NCBI GenBank assembly: GCA_024803745.1
Contig: JANJXV010000004.1
Span: 43,643,358-43,707,357 of the forward strand
Length of the DNA stretch: 64,000 nucleotides
DNA from: Megascapheus bottae
Taxonomy: Eukaryota > Chordata > Mammalia > Rodentia > Geomyidae
Direction of reading: 5' to 3'
Each line of letters starts with the position of its first letter. Position 1 is the first letter of the stretch. Under the pieces are notes generated by a model that saw only the letters and a list, made by a program, of their open reading frames with translations, was not told the DNA's origin and made no database searches. A program made the position numbers and the translations under genes. This document shows, one piece after another, positions 1 through 10,735 of the stretch.

Positions 1-317
1 AGCAGTCTTCTCCAGCCTAAAAATGTCAACCCTTCAGTTAATGCCCCTAGAACCTTTGGAGTAGAAAGAGGGAAACTTGTTATTAGCTACCTGAATTCAT
101 GATGAATAAAAATGTGAAGGAAAATAAATGACAGTGTGATCTCTAAGGTTTGATTTAATTTGTTAAATAACCAGAGAAACAAAAATATCCCCTTTGGATG
201 TTAAATGGCAAGGCTAATGATATGTGAATACATTAAAGAGCCAATGAAATATAGATAAACCTAGATAGCATACAGTAACTGAAAATTTAATAATATAAAC
301 AATTGTTTCCACAAGTC
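1..317. other. unique AT-rich sequence
   Basis: No open frame of note, no recognisable repeat and no RNA gene. The stretch is A/T-rich like most of the window. Confidence 0.5.
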
Positions 318-425
318 CTTCATTTTTTACTTAATTTCATTGTAAAGGTGATGAGCAGAGGGGTTACAGTTGCATACATAAGGTCATGAGTACATTTCTT
401 GTCAAATATTGTTACCCCAAATCCT
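318..425 (-). mobile_element. old L1 3'UTR fragment (probable)
   Basis: A T-rich start followed by a block with a GGGGTTACAG core and a TGAGTACATTTCTTG segment resembles, on the minus strand, the 3' end of the older L1 copy at 55.64 kb. It is short and diverged, so the assignment rests on order of motifs only. Confidence 0.45.
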
Positions 426-733
426 TCATGTTTTAAAGTCATTTAGAAAGGTGTTCTCAGTTAGGGATTAGGAAAATAAATTTTAATTTAAAGTGAATTT
501 TTATATGTTTTTATCATATGTTTTTATATGTTTTATATTGGTTTTCATTTCATTTTTGATTTGGCATATATTTTAATATGAGGATGTTCATTGGTGACAG
601 TTCTATGTATGTACAAAGTACAATTTAAACTAATTCACCTCCTATACCACATTCCCATTCCTAGTCTTTCTCCTTTTCAAACAGCACTTGACAGAATTTA
701 TTGAGAGGATTAATTATTATGCACACATATGCA
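426..733. other. unique AT-rich sequence
   Basis: Contains a short run of repeated ATATGTTTTTAT-type words at about 501-530 but nothing identifiable. Confidence 0.45.
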
Positions 734-750
734 TGTGTGTGTGTGTGTGT

Positions 751-781
<31 letters not shown>
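734..781. repeat. (TG)n microsatellite
   Basis: Alternating TG for about 48 bases with one A interruption. Apparent open frames across it, such as Cys-Val runs, are artefacts of the dinucleotide. Confidence 0.97.
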
Positions 782-1523
782 AACCTTTGGTCTTCCTCAT
801 CCTTCAGTATTACTTGTGAACTTATCTCCTTTTTACTTCCCATTTCCATTACTACTCTTAATAGGGTTAATACTCTTAATTCTCTTAATAGATAATTTCT
901 TTAACCTATTTATATTCCAACCATTTCTAAATTTTTGTCCTCCATGTCTAATCATTGATGTTTCTTGCCAGACTAACCCCCCCCCAAAAAAGTAGACAAT
1001 ATCCTTTACTTGGATAAAACCCATCTTCTTGGTCTTTATTAATAAGCGTCTCAATATGCATTAAAAGGACAATTTTAATCAATTAAATGGTAAGCAGGTT
1101 TACTGTCTCTGAAATGTTGGGTCAAATAGCTGGCCACTGGCTGTCACATAGCCAGAGTGGCTTTTCATTGTCTCTTTGTGACCCTGTAGCTTTTCTACTG
1201 TATTTTGTGTTCTGGGTCAGAATGCTATAGCCTGCAAATGTTGTGGTGTTGGTAGGATTAATTCTCCTCTGTCCAGCATTAGAAGCACCTTGCTGTTTTG
1301 TAATCTCATGATTGACTTTCCCAGTTGGACATTCTCAGTGTGGCAGAGGGAGCTCAGATATATTCGCTTTCACCTCACTTACCCCTATGATGTGGACTGT
1401 TAACTCAATTTATCTTTTTTACTTTGTTATTATCTCACTGGAAATTTCAGCTCCACAACAGCAGATGAATCCTCTCCTTTGCACAATGCAAACAGTAATC
1501 TCACCTATTAAGAAGATGTTCAA
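782..1523. other. unique sequence, no gene seen
   Basis: Moderately AT-rich. It holds a C-run and A-run at about 978-991. No exon, RNA gene or recognisable repeat was found. Short open frames here have no family signature. Confidence 0.5.
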
Positions 1524-1741
1524 GCCAGACACCAGCAACTCACACTTAGAATCCTAGATACTCAGGAGGCAAAGGTGTGAGGAGTACAGTTCAAAGCCTG
1601 CCCTAGCAGGAAATTTGTGGTACTCTGATCTCCAATAAACTACAAAAAGCCAGAAGTAGAGCTGTAACTCAAGTAGTGGAATGAACAAAACAAACTCAAG
1701 GATAGCACCCAGGCCTTAAGTTCAAGCTTCAGAACTGACAG
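1524..1741 (+). mobile_element. B1-Geo composite SINE, full length, diverged
   Basis: The left half is B1/Alu-like: GCCAGACACC start and CCTAGATACTCAGGAGGC block. The right half has the AAGTAGAGCTGTAACTCAAG and AGTTCAAGCTTC motifs seen in every composite SINE here. Pol III-transcribed, non-coding and dependent on L1. Several mismatches to the younger copies show it is old. Confidence 0.82.
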
Positions 1742-1818
1742 ATGTGAATTTTTGTGTGGCATTATTAAGATTCACATCATTAATATTAATGCTAATACCA
1801 GAACAAATAGTGTTCTTT

Positions 1819-1827
1819 AAATCCTTC
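1819..1827. repeat. target-site duplication of L1 at 1828 (left copy)
   Basis: The nonamer AAATCCTTC recurs at 2461-2469, directly after the A-rich tail of the L1. It brackets the L1 exactly. Confidence 0.75.
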
Positions 1828-2460
1828 CTACCATAGCAAACATATGGAATCAACCCAGATGCCCTTTAGGTAGATAAAGATATGGTCCTTATACACAACG
1901 GAATTCTATGCAGCCATCAGAAAGAATGACATCGCTCCATTTCTAAGTTAATGGAAAGATTTGGAAAAAATTATATTAAGTGAAGTAAGCCAGACTCAAA
2001 GGAACATAGGCTCACTGGTTTCTCTCATTTGTAATAATTAGTACATATCTAGGACTCTCCTAGCAAAGGATTACAGTAGCTCAAACTCTAGGTACATAAG
2101 TCATCTAGGATGAGACTAAATGAAAGGATCTCTAGGATATGGAAACAAGAGCTTTGTCTTGTGTGATTGTTGTTCTTAATGTACTATGTAATATCTCCTC
2201 TTTTGTTCCCCATTAGTTAATCTCATATTGTTACTATATTCGACTTTGTTATCTGGCATATCGTATATACATTTATTTGTTTATTTGAAATATGAAAGGG
2301 AAGGGGGGAAAACAAGAGGGAGTGGGGGAAGGGAAATGGGACAATAACATGAGAAGGGGTACCAATGTGTGAGAAGTAATGCACCTACTATCTGGCAAAT
2401 GTAACTGTAACCCCTCTTAACATTACCTTGACAATAAAAAGTAAAATTTTAAAAAATTAA
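1828..2460 (+). mobile_element. 5'-truncated L1 (ORF2 end plus 3'UTR)
   Basis: The first ~200 bases match the L1 ORF2 C-terminus seen in the other copies (for example the GGAATTCTATGCAGCC and AAATTATATTAAGTG blocks), but stops and frame loss make it non-coding. A 3'UTR follows, with a purine-rich tract near 2293-2340, the GGTACCAATGTGTGAGAAG block and a terminal A-rich tail with AATAAA. Flanked by a 9-bp direct repeat, as expected of target-primed integration. Confidence 0.9.
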
Positions 2461-2461
2461 A

Positions 2462-3080
2462 AATCCTTCTGTTCCATTGTTTATTCTCATCTTTAACTCT
2501 TTCATCCCATTCCTAATTATTCTAATTTTCCATCTAGAATCCTGGTCATTTATTAAGATTTCTCTCATTTGGCTTTGTCAATCAACCTCTGGATATATGC
2601 ATGACTGCAGAAACTAATTCCGGAAAAAGCAAAGTATATTATATTTTCATCCTTTTCCCTCTGAAGTTGGACAGGAACAGAAAAAGAGTGGGTTTTGAAT
2701 ACATAATGGACTTTTAGTACAACAAAAAATTCTAGCAGAATCCTTTAGAATGACCAGGGAAATCTTTACTTTTCCAGACATATTGTACCCACCATTATTC
2801 TCTATTGATATTTCAAACTTTCTTTATCTACTCAATTTCCTTGATTCACTATTTTCTCCTCATGCTCATCCCTAGTTGACTAGAATAGATTCTAAAATGC
2901 ACAATTATTACTACATGTGCACCATTCTCTTTACAAGTGAGGTATCTTTCAGTATACTGAAGGTCTCAAAACCCTCTTGAGCAAAAAGGAAGCATGAGGA
3001 TTGGCAGTTCTTAATTGAAAATATATTGTTTCAATTATGTCCTTTTTCTACACTTTTAATGAAACTATAAATATATTTTC
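2462..3080. other. unique sequence, no gene seen
   Basis: Pyrimidine-rich stretches on the plus strand, no recognisable repeat, exon or RNA gene. Confidence 0.5.
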
Positions 3081-3185
3081 TTTTTTTTAATTTTTTATTT
3101 TAATTAGTGAAAGGGTTACATGATATTTGCCAGATAGAAGGTGCATTAATTCACATACATTGATACCCTTTCACATGTCTTGGTC
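3081..3185 (-). mobile_element. very short L1 3' end
   Basis: Poly-T followed by the reverse complement of the L1 terminal ~100 bases: TTAGTGAAAGGGTTACATGA, CCAGATAGAAGGTGCATT, CACATGTCTTGGTC. It ends just before the G-rich tract of the L1 3'UTR. Dead on arrival, with no coding content. Confidence 0.9.
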
Positions 3186-3397
3186 TTAGAAATTTTGAAA
3201 ATATTGTTTAATTGCATGTCTTAAATTTGACTTTTTTTTTTGCAGAAAACCGCTTATTCTTCTATCAGGAGAAGATACAAAATGATTCAGTAAGCCTTAA
3301 AAGAAAAATGGGTAAATAGAAAACGGTAAAAACAGGATAGAATAATTTTCCTTGAAATTAAAAGTAGAATGTCTTTGTGAGGTTAATATCTATCTAT

Positions 3398-3456
3398 CCT
3401 CTCTCCCTCTCTCCCTCCCTCCCTCCCTCCCTCCCTCCCTCCCTCCCTCCCTCCCT

Positions 3457-3537
<81 letters not shown>
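3398..3537. repeat. (CCCT)n/(CT)n microsatellite
   Basis: About 65 bases of CCCT-type repeat run into about 75 bases of pure CT. The two long Ser-Leu and Pro-Ser open frames over this block are frame shadows of the repeat, not genes. Confidence 0.97.
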
Positions 3538-3540
<3 letters not shown>

Positions 3541-3548
3541 CTCTAATG

Positions 3549-3645
3549 GGTACTGGGGCTTGAATTTAGGACCTTAGCGCTGTCCTCGAGCTTTTTTGCT
3601 TAAGACTAGTGCTCTACCATTTAATCTACAACTATACTTCTGGGA
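3549..3645 (-). mobile_element. SINE right-half (Geo) fragment
   Basis: The reverse complement of the common SINE right half: GGGGCTTGAATTTAGGACC, GCTGTCCTCGAGC, AGTGCTCTACCATTTAATC, ACTTCTGGG. The left half is missing. It abuts the microsatellite, which may be an expanded tail. Confidence 0.7.
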
Positions 3646-3990
3646 GGGGGGCGGCGGTTTGGCTTATTTTAATGTACTCCAACTTATGGAAACAAGTTAT
3701 TTTTGTTTGTTGTTGTTCTTTATTAGTGTACTGTGTGATGTTATTTATTTTTACTTACTTTTGCTCTCTTTGACTTATCACCTGTTGTCACTGTATTTGA
3801 TTTTGGGTCCCTGTGTTTTCTACATACACTTATCTGAATTAGGGAAGGGAAGAGGAACAACAAAATGGTGAGACAAAGGACAGAGGTGAACCAATGCAAC
3901 AGCGATACTCACAATATTTTGGAAATGAACTTTATAACTTGGGGATGAGGAGTGGGGCAAAACTAGGAAGGAGTAACAAAGTTTGCCAAG

Positions 3991-4002
3991 AAATGTACTC
4001 AT
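3991..4002. repeat. target-site duplication of the SINE at 4003 (left copy)
   Basis: AAATGTACTCAT, recurring as AAACGTACTCAT at 4245-4256. The single difference is TG against CG, as expected from CpG decay in one copy. Confidence 0.85.
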
Positions 4003-4244
4003 GGCCTGGCACAGTGGGTCACGCCTATATTCCTAGCTACTCAGGAGGCTGAGATCTGAGGATCAGGGTTTAAAGCTAGCTTGGGCAGCAAAGTTCCTTG
4101 GGATTCTTATCTTCAATTAAACACCATAGAATTGGAAGTGATTCTGTGGATCAATGGTTAGGGCAGTAACCTTGAGCTGAAGAGCTCAGGGACAGCACCC
4201 AGTCTCAGACTTCAAGCCCCATAACCAACAACAACCAAAAAATG
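4003..4244 (+). mobile_element. B1-Geo composite SINE, complete, with TSD
   Basis: B1-like left half (CCTGGCACAGTGGGTCACGC, AGCTACTCAGGAGGCTGAG), then a linker with CTTATCTTCAATTAA, then the right half (GAAGTGATTCTGTGGATCAA, AAGAGCTCAGGGACAGCACC) and a CAACAACAACC-type tail. The 12-bp direct repeats on each side prove insertion into the older LINE-like fragment. Confidence 0.92.
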
Positions 4245-4356
4245 AAACGTACTCATTACCTTACATATATAACTGCAACCTTTCTGTACATCACCTTGAC
4301 AACAATTTTATGTTTAAAATAAAAAAGAACCTCATATAATTTCCAGTGGTCCAGTA

Positions 4357-4432
4357 GGGCTGTCTTTGAACCATGATCCTCATAGCTCAGTTCCCTAGAG
4401 TCTTAGAATTACAGTTGTAAGCCAGCAGTATT
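4357..4432 (-). mobile_element. B1-like SINE left-half fragment
   Basis: Reverse complement of the B1-like half: GGCTGTCTTTGAACCATGAT, CAGTTCCCTAGAGTCTTAGA, TACAGTTGTAAGCCAGCAG. No right half remains. Confidence 0.65.
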
Positions 4433-4440
4433 GGTGTGAG

Positions 4441-5035
4441 AATGATATTTTGAGACACACAAAAAAGGAGAATACAATTCAGATTGGAAGAAAAATTTAG
4501 TAAGCAATCAAATTGTGGATTTGTGTGAGTCTACAATCTTCTACTGTAATCACTTAAAAAGAAATGAATTTCCAATTCAGATATCTGACAGGTAACACTG
4601 TGGAACAGATTCTGAATATTATTGCCATATACTTTGATAATGTCTATGGAAATATTCTGTATATATAAACATGAATACGTATTCCTACTAGCTTGGACAA
4701 ATTATGATTTGTATAACCTTATATGTGTTCAGATTATGTTTTTCACCTAAATATAATCATAGCTGCTAAAGTAGAAAAATGTGTTATTTTAGAGATATTT
4801 ATATATTGAAGTCTGAGAAAAATTAAATAGAATGTATTATAGACAGATATGAAGAATGAGAATACAGTACAAAAAATCAGAAATAAATACCCATCTATTT
4901 AATTTATAATGAGAAATGTAGTTTAAAATGATCCATGGATTGCACTCAATATATGAAATAAAAGTAGAAAGAATTAACCATAGTGAACTTTATGTTTAAG
5001 GTCAGAGGAAACGGGAATAAATCAAAGACGAAAAT
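4441..5035. other. unique AT-rich sequence
   Basis: No recognisable repeat, exon or RNA gene. Confidence 0.5.
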
Positions 5036-5114
5036 AGTTTCAAACCATGATCCTAAGATCTCAGCTTCCTGAGTAGCTAGAGTTACAAGAGTGAGCCACT
5101 GGTGCTGAGCTAGT
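5036..5114 (-). mobile_element. B1-like SINE left-half fragment
   Basis: TTTCAAACCATGATCCTAAG, ATCTCAGCTTCCTGAGTAGC and GAGTGAGCCACTGGTGCTGA are the reverse complement of the B1-like head. Confidence 0.75.
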
Positions 5115-5191
5115 TTCAGAGGTTTTAATTGTGTATTTATATCTTGGTTTAGATAAAATAATCAGCCATTTTGTATCATAAATACCTATGT

Positions 5192-5381
5192 TTTTGCCAA
5201 TCATGCGCGTGAGCTCAGGGCCTGAGCACTGCCCTTGGGTTTTCTCAAGGCTAAAGCTCTACCACTTGAACCACAGCACCATTTCTGTTTTTTTGCTATG
5301 CATGTGATACCGAGGAATCAAACCTGGTTCTTTGTGCATGCTAGGCAAGCACTCTACCACTAGGCAAAACTCCCGGTCCCA
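5192..5381 (-). mobile_element. IDL-Geo SINE (tRNA-like left half plus right half)
   Basis: Reverse complement reads a tRNA-Ala/ID-like head (TAGTGGTAGAGTGCTTGCC, with a degenerate B-box region) followed by the common right half (TGGTTCAAGTGGTAGAG, GGGCAGTGCTCAGGCCCTGA). The order right half then head on the plus strand fixes the orientation. Confidence 0.85.
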
Positions 5382-5423
5382 AATACCTAAATTTTTAATA
5401 AGCCACTGCTGTCGTTTTAATTT

Positions 5424-5483
5424 TGCTCTGTCTCTGAACTTTTTTACTCAAGGCCAGCACCCTACCAATTGAAGCACAGTTCT
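5424..5483 (-). mobile_element. SINE right-half fragment
   Basis: GCTCTGTCTCTGAACTTTTT, ACTCAAGGCCAGCACCCTAC and AATTGAAGCACAGTTCT are the reverse complement of the common right half. Confidence 0.6.
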
Positions 5484-5489
5484 AATTTT

Positions 5490-6149
5490 AACACAACTAA
5501 TTCTTAAAATAAAAATCAATCTTTAACATTTTTTGTTAAAGAAGAAATATTATTTAATCTCCAATTGGGTAAAATACAATTTGAAGGTTATGGCTTGAAA
5601 GCAATCTTTATGAATTATGAAATATTTATGCAGTTATATGAATAAAATTAAACTTTTTATGAATTTATTATAAAAATAAGTAAGGATGTCTATGTCCTAT
5701 AGGGGATTTGGAATATTTATTATTAAAATGTCATGCTAAAATAAGTGTTACTTTGAAGTTTTAAATGTTCAAATTTTCAAAATTTACCATAGCACACAAA
5801 ATTGGAAAGACAAATGAACAATACTAGCTTAAAATGCCATTAATATAGATTTGTAGAGATGTTCACTTAAATATCAAACCAGCTAATTTATCATAAGCCA
5901 CAAAAGCTGGTAGATGAAATTAATTCCACATTTCAACAATTTGTGAGTCTAAATGAATGTTAATTTAACATCAGCTAAACATTTGATATGACTTCTTTAC
6001 TTGTCTGCCATAAACTTCACATTACATTAAAATGTTAGAGACAGACTTACAACTTACCTCTAAAGTGACATTGAAGTATTTTGTTGCTCAGTTCTATACG
6101 TCATGATCTAGCACATAACCATGTCTATCACGATGCTCATTAACATTTG
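5490..6149. other. unique AT-rich sequence
   Basis: No recognisable repeat, exon or RNA gene. Confidence 0.5.
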
Positions 6150-6373
6150 CCTGGGAGGGAGTACTGAGGCCTAACCTCAGGTCTTGGGAATTTACTGCTT
6201 AGTTCTATTCCTCAAAGCTACTGCTCTACCACTTGAGCCATAGCTCCACTTTTCATTTTTTAGTAGATACTTGGAGAAGAGACTTTCTTATCTGGGCTTG
6301 TTTGAAACCATAATCTTAAAATCTTAGCCTGTTTAGTAGCAAGAATTACAGGCATGATCCACTGGCACTGAGT
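6150..6373 (-). mobile_element. B1-Geo composite SINE, old
   Basis: Right half (TACTGCTCTACCACTTGAGC, CATAGCTCCACTTTTCA), linker (ACTTGGAGAAGAGACTTTC) and B1-like head (TTGTTTGAAACCATAATC, AGAATTACAGGCATGATCC) follow one another on the minus strand. Confidence 0.75.
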
Positions 6374-7152
6374 TATATTCAAGCTATGGCTTCCCTTGAT
6401 TGGGAGAAAATAGATATTTTTTTAAAAATTTTATATGAATTTGTTGGAATAACATTTAAAAACACATGACTGAACATTGAGCAGGTTTATTATATTTTAA
6501 AATATTATTACAACATCCTTTAAATAGTCTGATTTTAAATATAATCAGTTTGGGGTGAAATATGGCAGAAAATGAGGAGTGTTATTGAATTAAGATACAT
6601 TGAACTTATAAGTTGAACAGACTTTTAGAATTAAAATCACTTTAAAATGACTAAATAAATATTTTTAAAACAGTAATTACTCTCTCTTGTGAATATATTT
6701 ATATATTTATAGTCCATGTACTAATATCTTTTAGTAAACTTTTCATTATAGTTCAGTTTTTAAGAGTTAAGCATTGAATTTCCTGTTTTTTTTAGTTTGT
6801 TGTCAAAAATAATATTAAGTTTCACTATAAAATTTCCACACAGTGCTTTGGTCCTAGTTACCCAAAAATTCTTCCTTAAGAAATTCTAATACCTATTATA
6901 ACTTTAAACTATATATAGGAGTACTAACAAAAAGGAATCACAACAGAGATACTTTCTTTCCAAAAATAAATGCTATTACATGAGTCAAGTTAGTTCTCAT
7001 AGGAAATTATATTAAAATATTCATTGACATTATTACTTAATTTTCCCTTTTTTACACTTATAAATCATAAAATATATTATAAAACAGCACACATGATCGG
7101 AATAAATCAGCCAAACCTATAAGCCTCTGCTTCAATACCAAACCAGGTTAAT
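6374..7152. other. unique, very AT-rich sequence
   Basis: No recognisable repeat, exon or RNA gene. Confidence 0.5.
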
Positions 7153-7165
7153 CAAATAAAATTTT
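7153..7165. repeat. probable target-site duplication of the L1 at 7166
   Basis: CAAATAAAATTTT recurs as CAAATAAAGTTTT at 7271-7283, bracketing the short L1. Confidence 0.7.
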
Positions 7166-7270
7166 TTTCATATATTTTTATTGTAATTAATAGAAGGGTT
7201 ACATGATATTTGCCAGATAGATGGTGCATTAATTCCCATACATTAATACCCTTTCACATGTCTTGGTCCC
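7166..7270 (-). mobile_element. very short L1 3' end
   Basis: Poly-T, then TTAATAGAAGGGTTACATGA, CCAGATAGATGGTGCATTAA and CACATGTCTTGGTCCC. Only ~105 bases of 3'UTR were copied, and truncation lies at the edge of the G-rich tract. Confidence 0.9.
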
Positions 7271-7283
7271 CAAATAAAGTTTT

Positions 7284-8149
7284 ATAATATATCAAAGACT
7301 TAACAATAATTTTCATTATGACTGATGCACTTACAGATGATCACTATATTGGACACTTGTGAAATAAAAATAACATACTGTTTTGTGAAATATAGAGACT
7401 CAGAAAATATTGCATAAACTTAAGCAGCCATACAATCTTCCATTTTGAAATGACTGGTTTCATTTTTTTCTACTGTGGAATGGTTGAAAGGGCCAGGAGT
7501 TTTAAAAGACTACAGAGGATAGCATATTAGTTCTTGATTTATTTGTACTATTTTTCTCTCTTCCTCTCTATCATAGGAAATACAGAAGTCATAAGGAATA
7601 AGAGGTAGCATAAAAAACCGCATGTAGTTATTATATTCATCTCTTCTGGAGTGTAATTGACAGCAGTACTTGCATCCTAGCATTTGCCTGGGGCTCTGTC
7701 AAAGATTAATCTGTTGAAGGATAAACTGTCTTTAATTCATTGCTCTTTCATAATCTCTTAGATTTCTATGATATTACATTATATTACAACCCCTACTTCA
7801 AAGAGCTTGGAGTGCTACACAGATGTTATATATTAATTCTCAAACTCCCTCCAAGGTCATATCTACCAAGAATTATTTCCTCTATTTTATTTTTTTGCAA
7901 TGAGGTTACTCTAAACATGTAGCTACTGCAGAGAAGTGTTCAGGGAACAGAACGTTTAACTTGTAGTAATAATTAATGTTAGTCTAAGAGCACATTTAAA
8001 GGTAAGAAAATACGTTTTGTTTTTTAGGTGAGGAAATATTTAACAGCAAATTCATCAATGGATAATAACATTTTAATTGTAATAGTTCTCTAATTTAAAT
8101 TTCAGGGCTATAATACATAAAAAGTATTTTCAACGAGAATCATTTTGGG
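7284..8149. other. unique AT-rich sequence
   Basis: No recognisable repeat, exon or RNA gene. Confidence 0.5.
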
Positions 8150-8250
8150 TTTGTTGTTAGTGTTACCTTTGGCCATGGGGCTTGATCTCAGAAACTAGGA
8201 GCTGTCCTTGAGTTCTTTCACTCAAGACTAGCATTCTACCAAAACATCAC

Positions 8251-8262
8251 TTCTGGATTTTT
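8251..8262. repeat. target-site duplication of the nested SINE (left copy)
   Basis: TTCTGGATTTTT, repeated exactly at 8497-8508. It ends in T-run on the plus strand, as expected for a minus-oriented insertion at an L1 endonuclease site. Confidence 0.88.
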
Positions 8263-8496
8263 TTTTTTTGTCAGTTGTGTGGTTTGGTCTGTGGGCCTGG
8301 GCTCTGTCTCGGAATTTCTCAGCTCAAGGCTACCACCCTACCCATTGAGCCACAGCTCCACTTACTCTTTTCTAGTGATTTATTGGAGATAAGAGTCTCA
8401 AGGTCTTTAGTGCCCGAGCTGGCTTTGAACCTAAATCCTCAGGTCTCAGCCTCCTGAGTAACTAGGATTAAAGGCAGGAGCCACTGCGCCCAGCAT
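8263..8496 (-). mobile_element. B1-Geo composite SINE nested in an older SINE
   Basis: Complete on the minus strand: poly-T tail, right half (GGGCCTGGGCTCTGTCTCGG, CATTGAGCCACAGCTCCACT), linker (GGAGATAAGAGTCTCAAGG) and B1-like head (GCCTCCTGAGTAACTAGGAT, GGAGCCACTGCGCCCAGCA). Flanked by a perfect 12-bp target-site duplication. Confidence 0.93.
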
Positions 8497-8640
8497 TTCT
8501 GGATTTTTCTGAGACTTTTATTGAAGATAAAAGTCTTGCCGACTTTTCTGTTCAGGCTGGCATCCAACTGCAATCCCTGGATGGCAACAGCTTCCTGAGT
8601 AGCTAGGATCACAGGCGGGAGCCAGCAGTGCACAGCAAGA

Positions 8641-9845
8641 ATCAATTTTTAAGTATACACATATGTAAATAATGTAGGTTTAACACATTTTTTCACATAA
8701 CTCTTTCAAGATATATGAATACAGATTGAAATTATTCATTAAGCTAGTTAGCTTACAAGTTTCTAAAACTCCTGGGGTACTTTGAAAGTACCTGTAACAC
8801 ATTGAATACCACATATGGTTATAATTTGAAGGTAGACAAAACATATTAGACATACTTTGTCTTCCAATTCAATGGGTATGTATACAGATTGCTGTGTATC
8901 AGCAATGGAGTCGATTAATAACCAGACATTTTGAATCTGAGTAGATAGCTTGCACCTGAAGCAAAATGAGTTCCACTTAATATTGCCTTTGTAACTTAAA
9001 TAAAACTACAGAGGACATTCATAAAACAGAATCACAGAGTCCTCATGAATTTCAGTGTAGGCTCTGAACATCTTCATTTTTGTTTAGGTATCTAGTGGAT
9101 ACCTAACTTCCCTGTCTTACTAGCCACAATTTCTGTCTAGCTTCAGATGTTATGGTCACAGGTACTACAGTTTAATCAGATATGTATGACTAACTGAGCA
9201 CTGGGTATTGATACCTGTAAACTTCACTATTCAAGAAGATACTTACCCATCAAAATTGTTTGCCTCCCCACCACACCCAAAACCTTGGACTTAGATACCA
9301 CTTAGGCTTTTAGGTGTGTATCACCATACTTTGTCAATTCTTTGGTGCTATTAAATAATTGTGAAATAGATGGTTCTATAGCAATGCCAACAAGATTTAC
9401 ATTGATGCTGAAAGAAACAGATCTCTACCTTTTGCCTGGGTAGTTGTCATAAGGGTTCAACAATGGGTCAAATGCTTAAGCCTAGTGGAGAAGCTGGGTT
9501 CACAGCACTTGTAAGGTGGACATTGGGTGAAGATGGTTTTTACTTCAGCCTGGGTTCCAGACTGAGACCTACTCACACAAAAAAGGGGAGGAGCCTGAGA
9601 GAAAAAGACAAAGAAAACAATACTTAAGTACTCCATGTTTTCATGTTAAGGAAAAAAAATTGTTTAGCCATATGCTTGATTTAATTAGAAGAACATAAAA
9701 AATTACTTTTTTATATGAGAGCTCTCATGGAGAATGTTTCTAATTTTATCTAGGGATGTTACATGTTATCTCCAATTAAAATCTACATATGTATCTACTC
9801 TTTTCTAGGGTGGAAAATGTGGCTAGAATGAATATTGTTTTTAAT
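8641..9845. other. unique sequence with one possible SINE scar
   Basis: No exon or RNA gene. A weak B1-like phrase (AGCCTGGGTTCCAGACTGAG near 9557-9576) could be the scar of a very old SINE, but not enough remains to call it. Confidence 0.45.
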
Positions 9846-10041
9846 TTTTTTTTGCTAGTCTTAGCTTGAGCTCCAGACATGAGCACTGTCCTTGAACTTT
9901 TCTCAAGGCTAGAGCTCTCTACCACTTGAGCCTCAACACTACTTCCTGCTTTTTTCTATGTATGTGGTACCGAGGACTCGAACCTGTGTCTTCGCGCATG
10001 CTAGACTAGCACTCTACCACTAGGCTAAATCCCCCGCCCCG
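9846..10041 (-). mobile_element. IDL-Geo SINE
   Basis: TTTTTTTTGCTAGTC tail, right half (AAGGCTAGAGCTCTCTACCA), linker TTTTTTCTATGTATGTGGTA, then tRNA-like head with a B-box complement (CGAGGACTCGAACC) and GCGCATGCTAGACTAGCAC. The order is the same as in the complete copies at 17.4 and 57.9 kb. Confidence 0.9.
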
Positions 10042-10208
10042 AAACCCTTATTTTTAAACAGTAAAGCAAATGATATTAAGGACATATTTAAGCCTACATA
10101 TGAATCAAGTGTGAAGTGTATTTGATTGCAAATAAATGTATTTCACCGCATATTTGAATCTTTCGGTCTGATATAGAGACAAATTGTTCCAGCAGGGTTT
10201 ATCGCATG
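10042..10208. other. unique sequence
   Basis: No feature recognised. Confidence 0.4.
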
Positions 10209-10284
10209 AATGATATACAGAATCAAAACACAGAACATTGTAGCTTAATGATATACAGAATCAAAACACAGAACATTGTAGCTT
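10209..10284. repeat. perfect 38-bp tandem duplication (two units)
   Basis: Units 10209-10246 and 10247-10284 are identical, each beginning AATGATATACAGAATC and ending TGTAGCTT. No divergence between units implies a recent duplication, or an assembly artefact. Confidence 0.93.
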
Positions 10285-10521
10285 AATTGTTGTGACAATA
10301 ATTTATGAGAGTCAATAAGATAAGATTTTTTTGGCACTTTTAGGTTATTCTACATTGTTCTTATAGCAGGTGTCTATAGAAGTCACTCAGTAACACATAG
10401 CACAAAGGAAGTTGGGGGATATAAGTCACTTCAAATACAGTGTATAATATGTCATTTAGCCTCCTGAAAATATTATTTGTTTCTGTTATTTTTACTTCTT
10501 CACTAAGAAAGCAATTTGTTT

Positions 10522-10735
10522 GGGGTCCGGGGATTGATAATTATAATCCTCACTACTCAGAAGGCTGAGACCTGGAGAATCAAGACTCAAAGATACCCCA
10601 CATAGAAAATTCTGAGACTTTGTCTCTAATTAACCAATGAAAATCAAGGCATTGCATCAGTGAGCCAGACAGCTGAGTGAAAATGTGAGGCCCTGAGTTC
10701 AAGCCCCACTACAAAGCAAAGCACAAAGCAAAGCT
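10522..10735 (+). mobile_element. B1-Geo-like SINE, very diverged
   Basis: B1-like phrase CTACTCAGAAGGCTGAGACC, linker GACTTTGTCTCTAATTAACC, right-half end GGCCCTGAGTTCAAGCCCC and an A-rich tail with a duplicated CAAAGCAAAGC. Middle section poorly conserved. Confidence 0.7.

Larger units (their letters stand above)
3670..4325 (+). mobile_element. LINE-like 3' end, family not identified, split by a SINE
   Basis: Ends in a GTACTCATTACC ... CTGTACATCACCTTGAC ... AATAAA-like A-rich tail. A second copy with the same order of blocks lies at 53.16-53.49 kb, including the GGAAATGAACTTTATAAC word and the AGAAATGTACTCAT word. That makes it a dispersed retroposon rather than unique sequence. It could be an old L1 3'UTR subfamily. 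The SINE at 4003 is inserted within it. Confidence 0.6.
8150..8640 (-). mobile_element. B1-Geo SINE split by a second SINE
   Basis: The right half lies at about 8150-8256 (GGGCTTGATCTCAGAAACTA, GCATTCTACC). The linker and B1-like head resume at 8497 (TTGAAGATAAAAGTCTTGCC, CTTCCTGAGTAGCTAGGATC). The gap is filled by the younger SINE at 8263-8496, so this element existed first. Confidence 0.82.

Noticed and set aside
9480..9620. Alu/B1-like fragment
   Set aside because: Only one B1-like phrase is present, which is not enough to separate it from chance.
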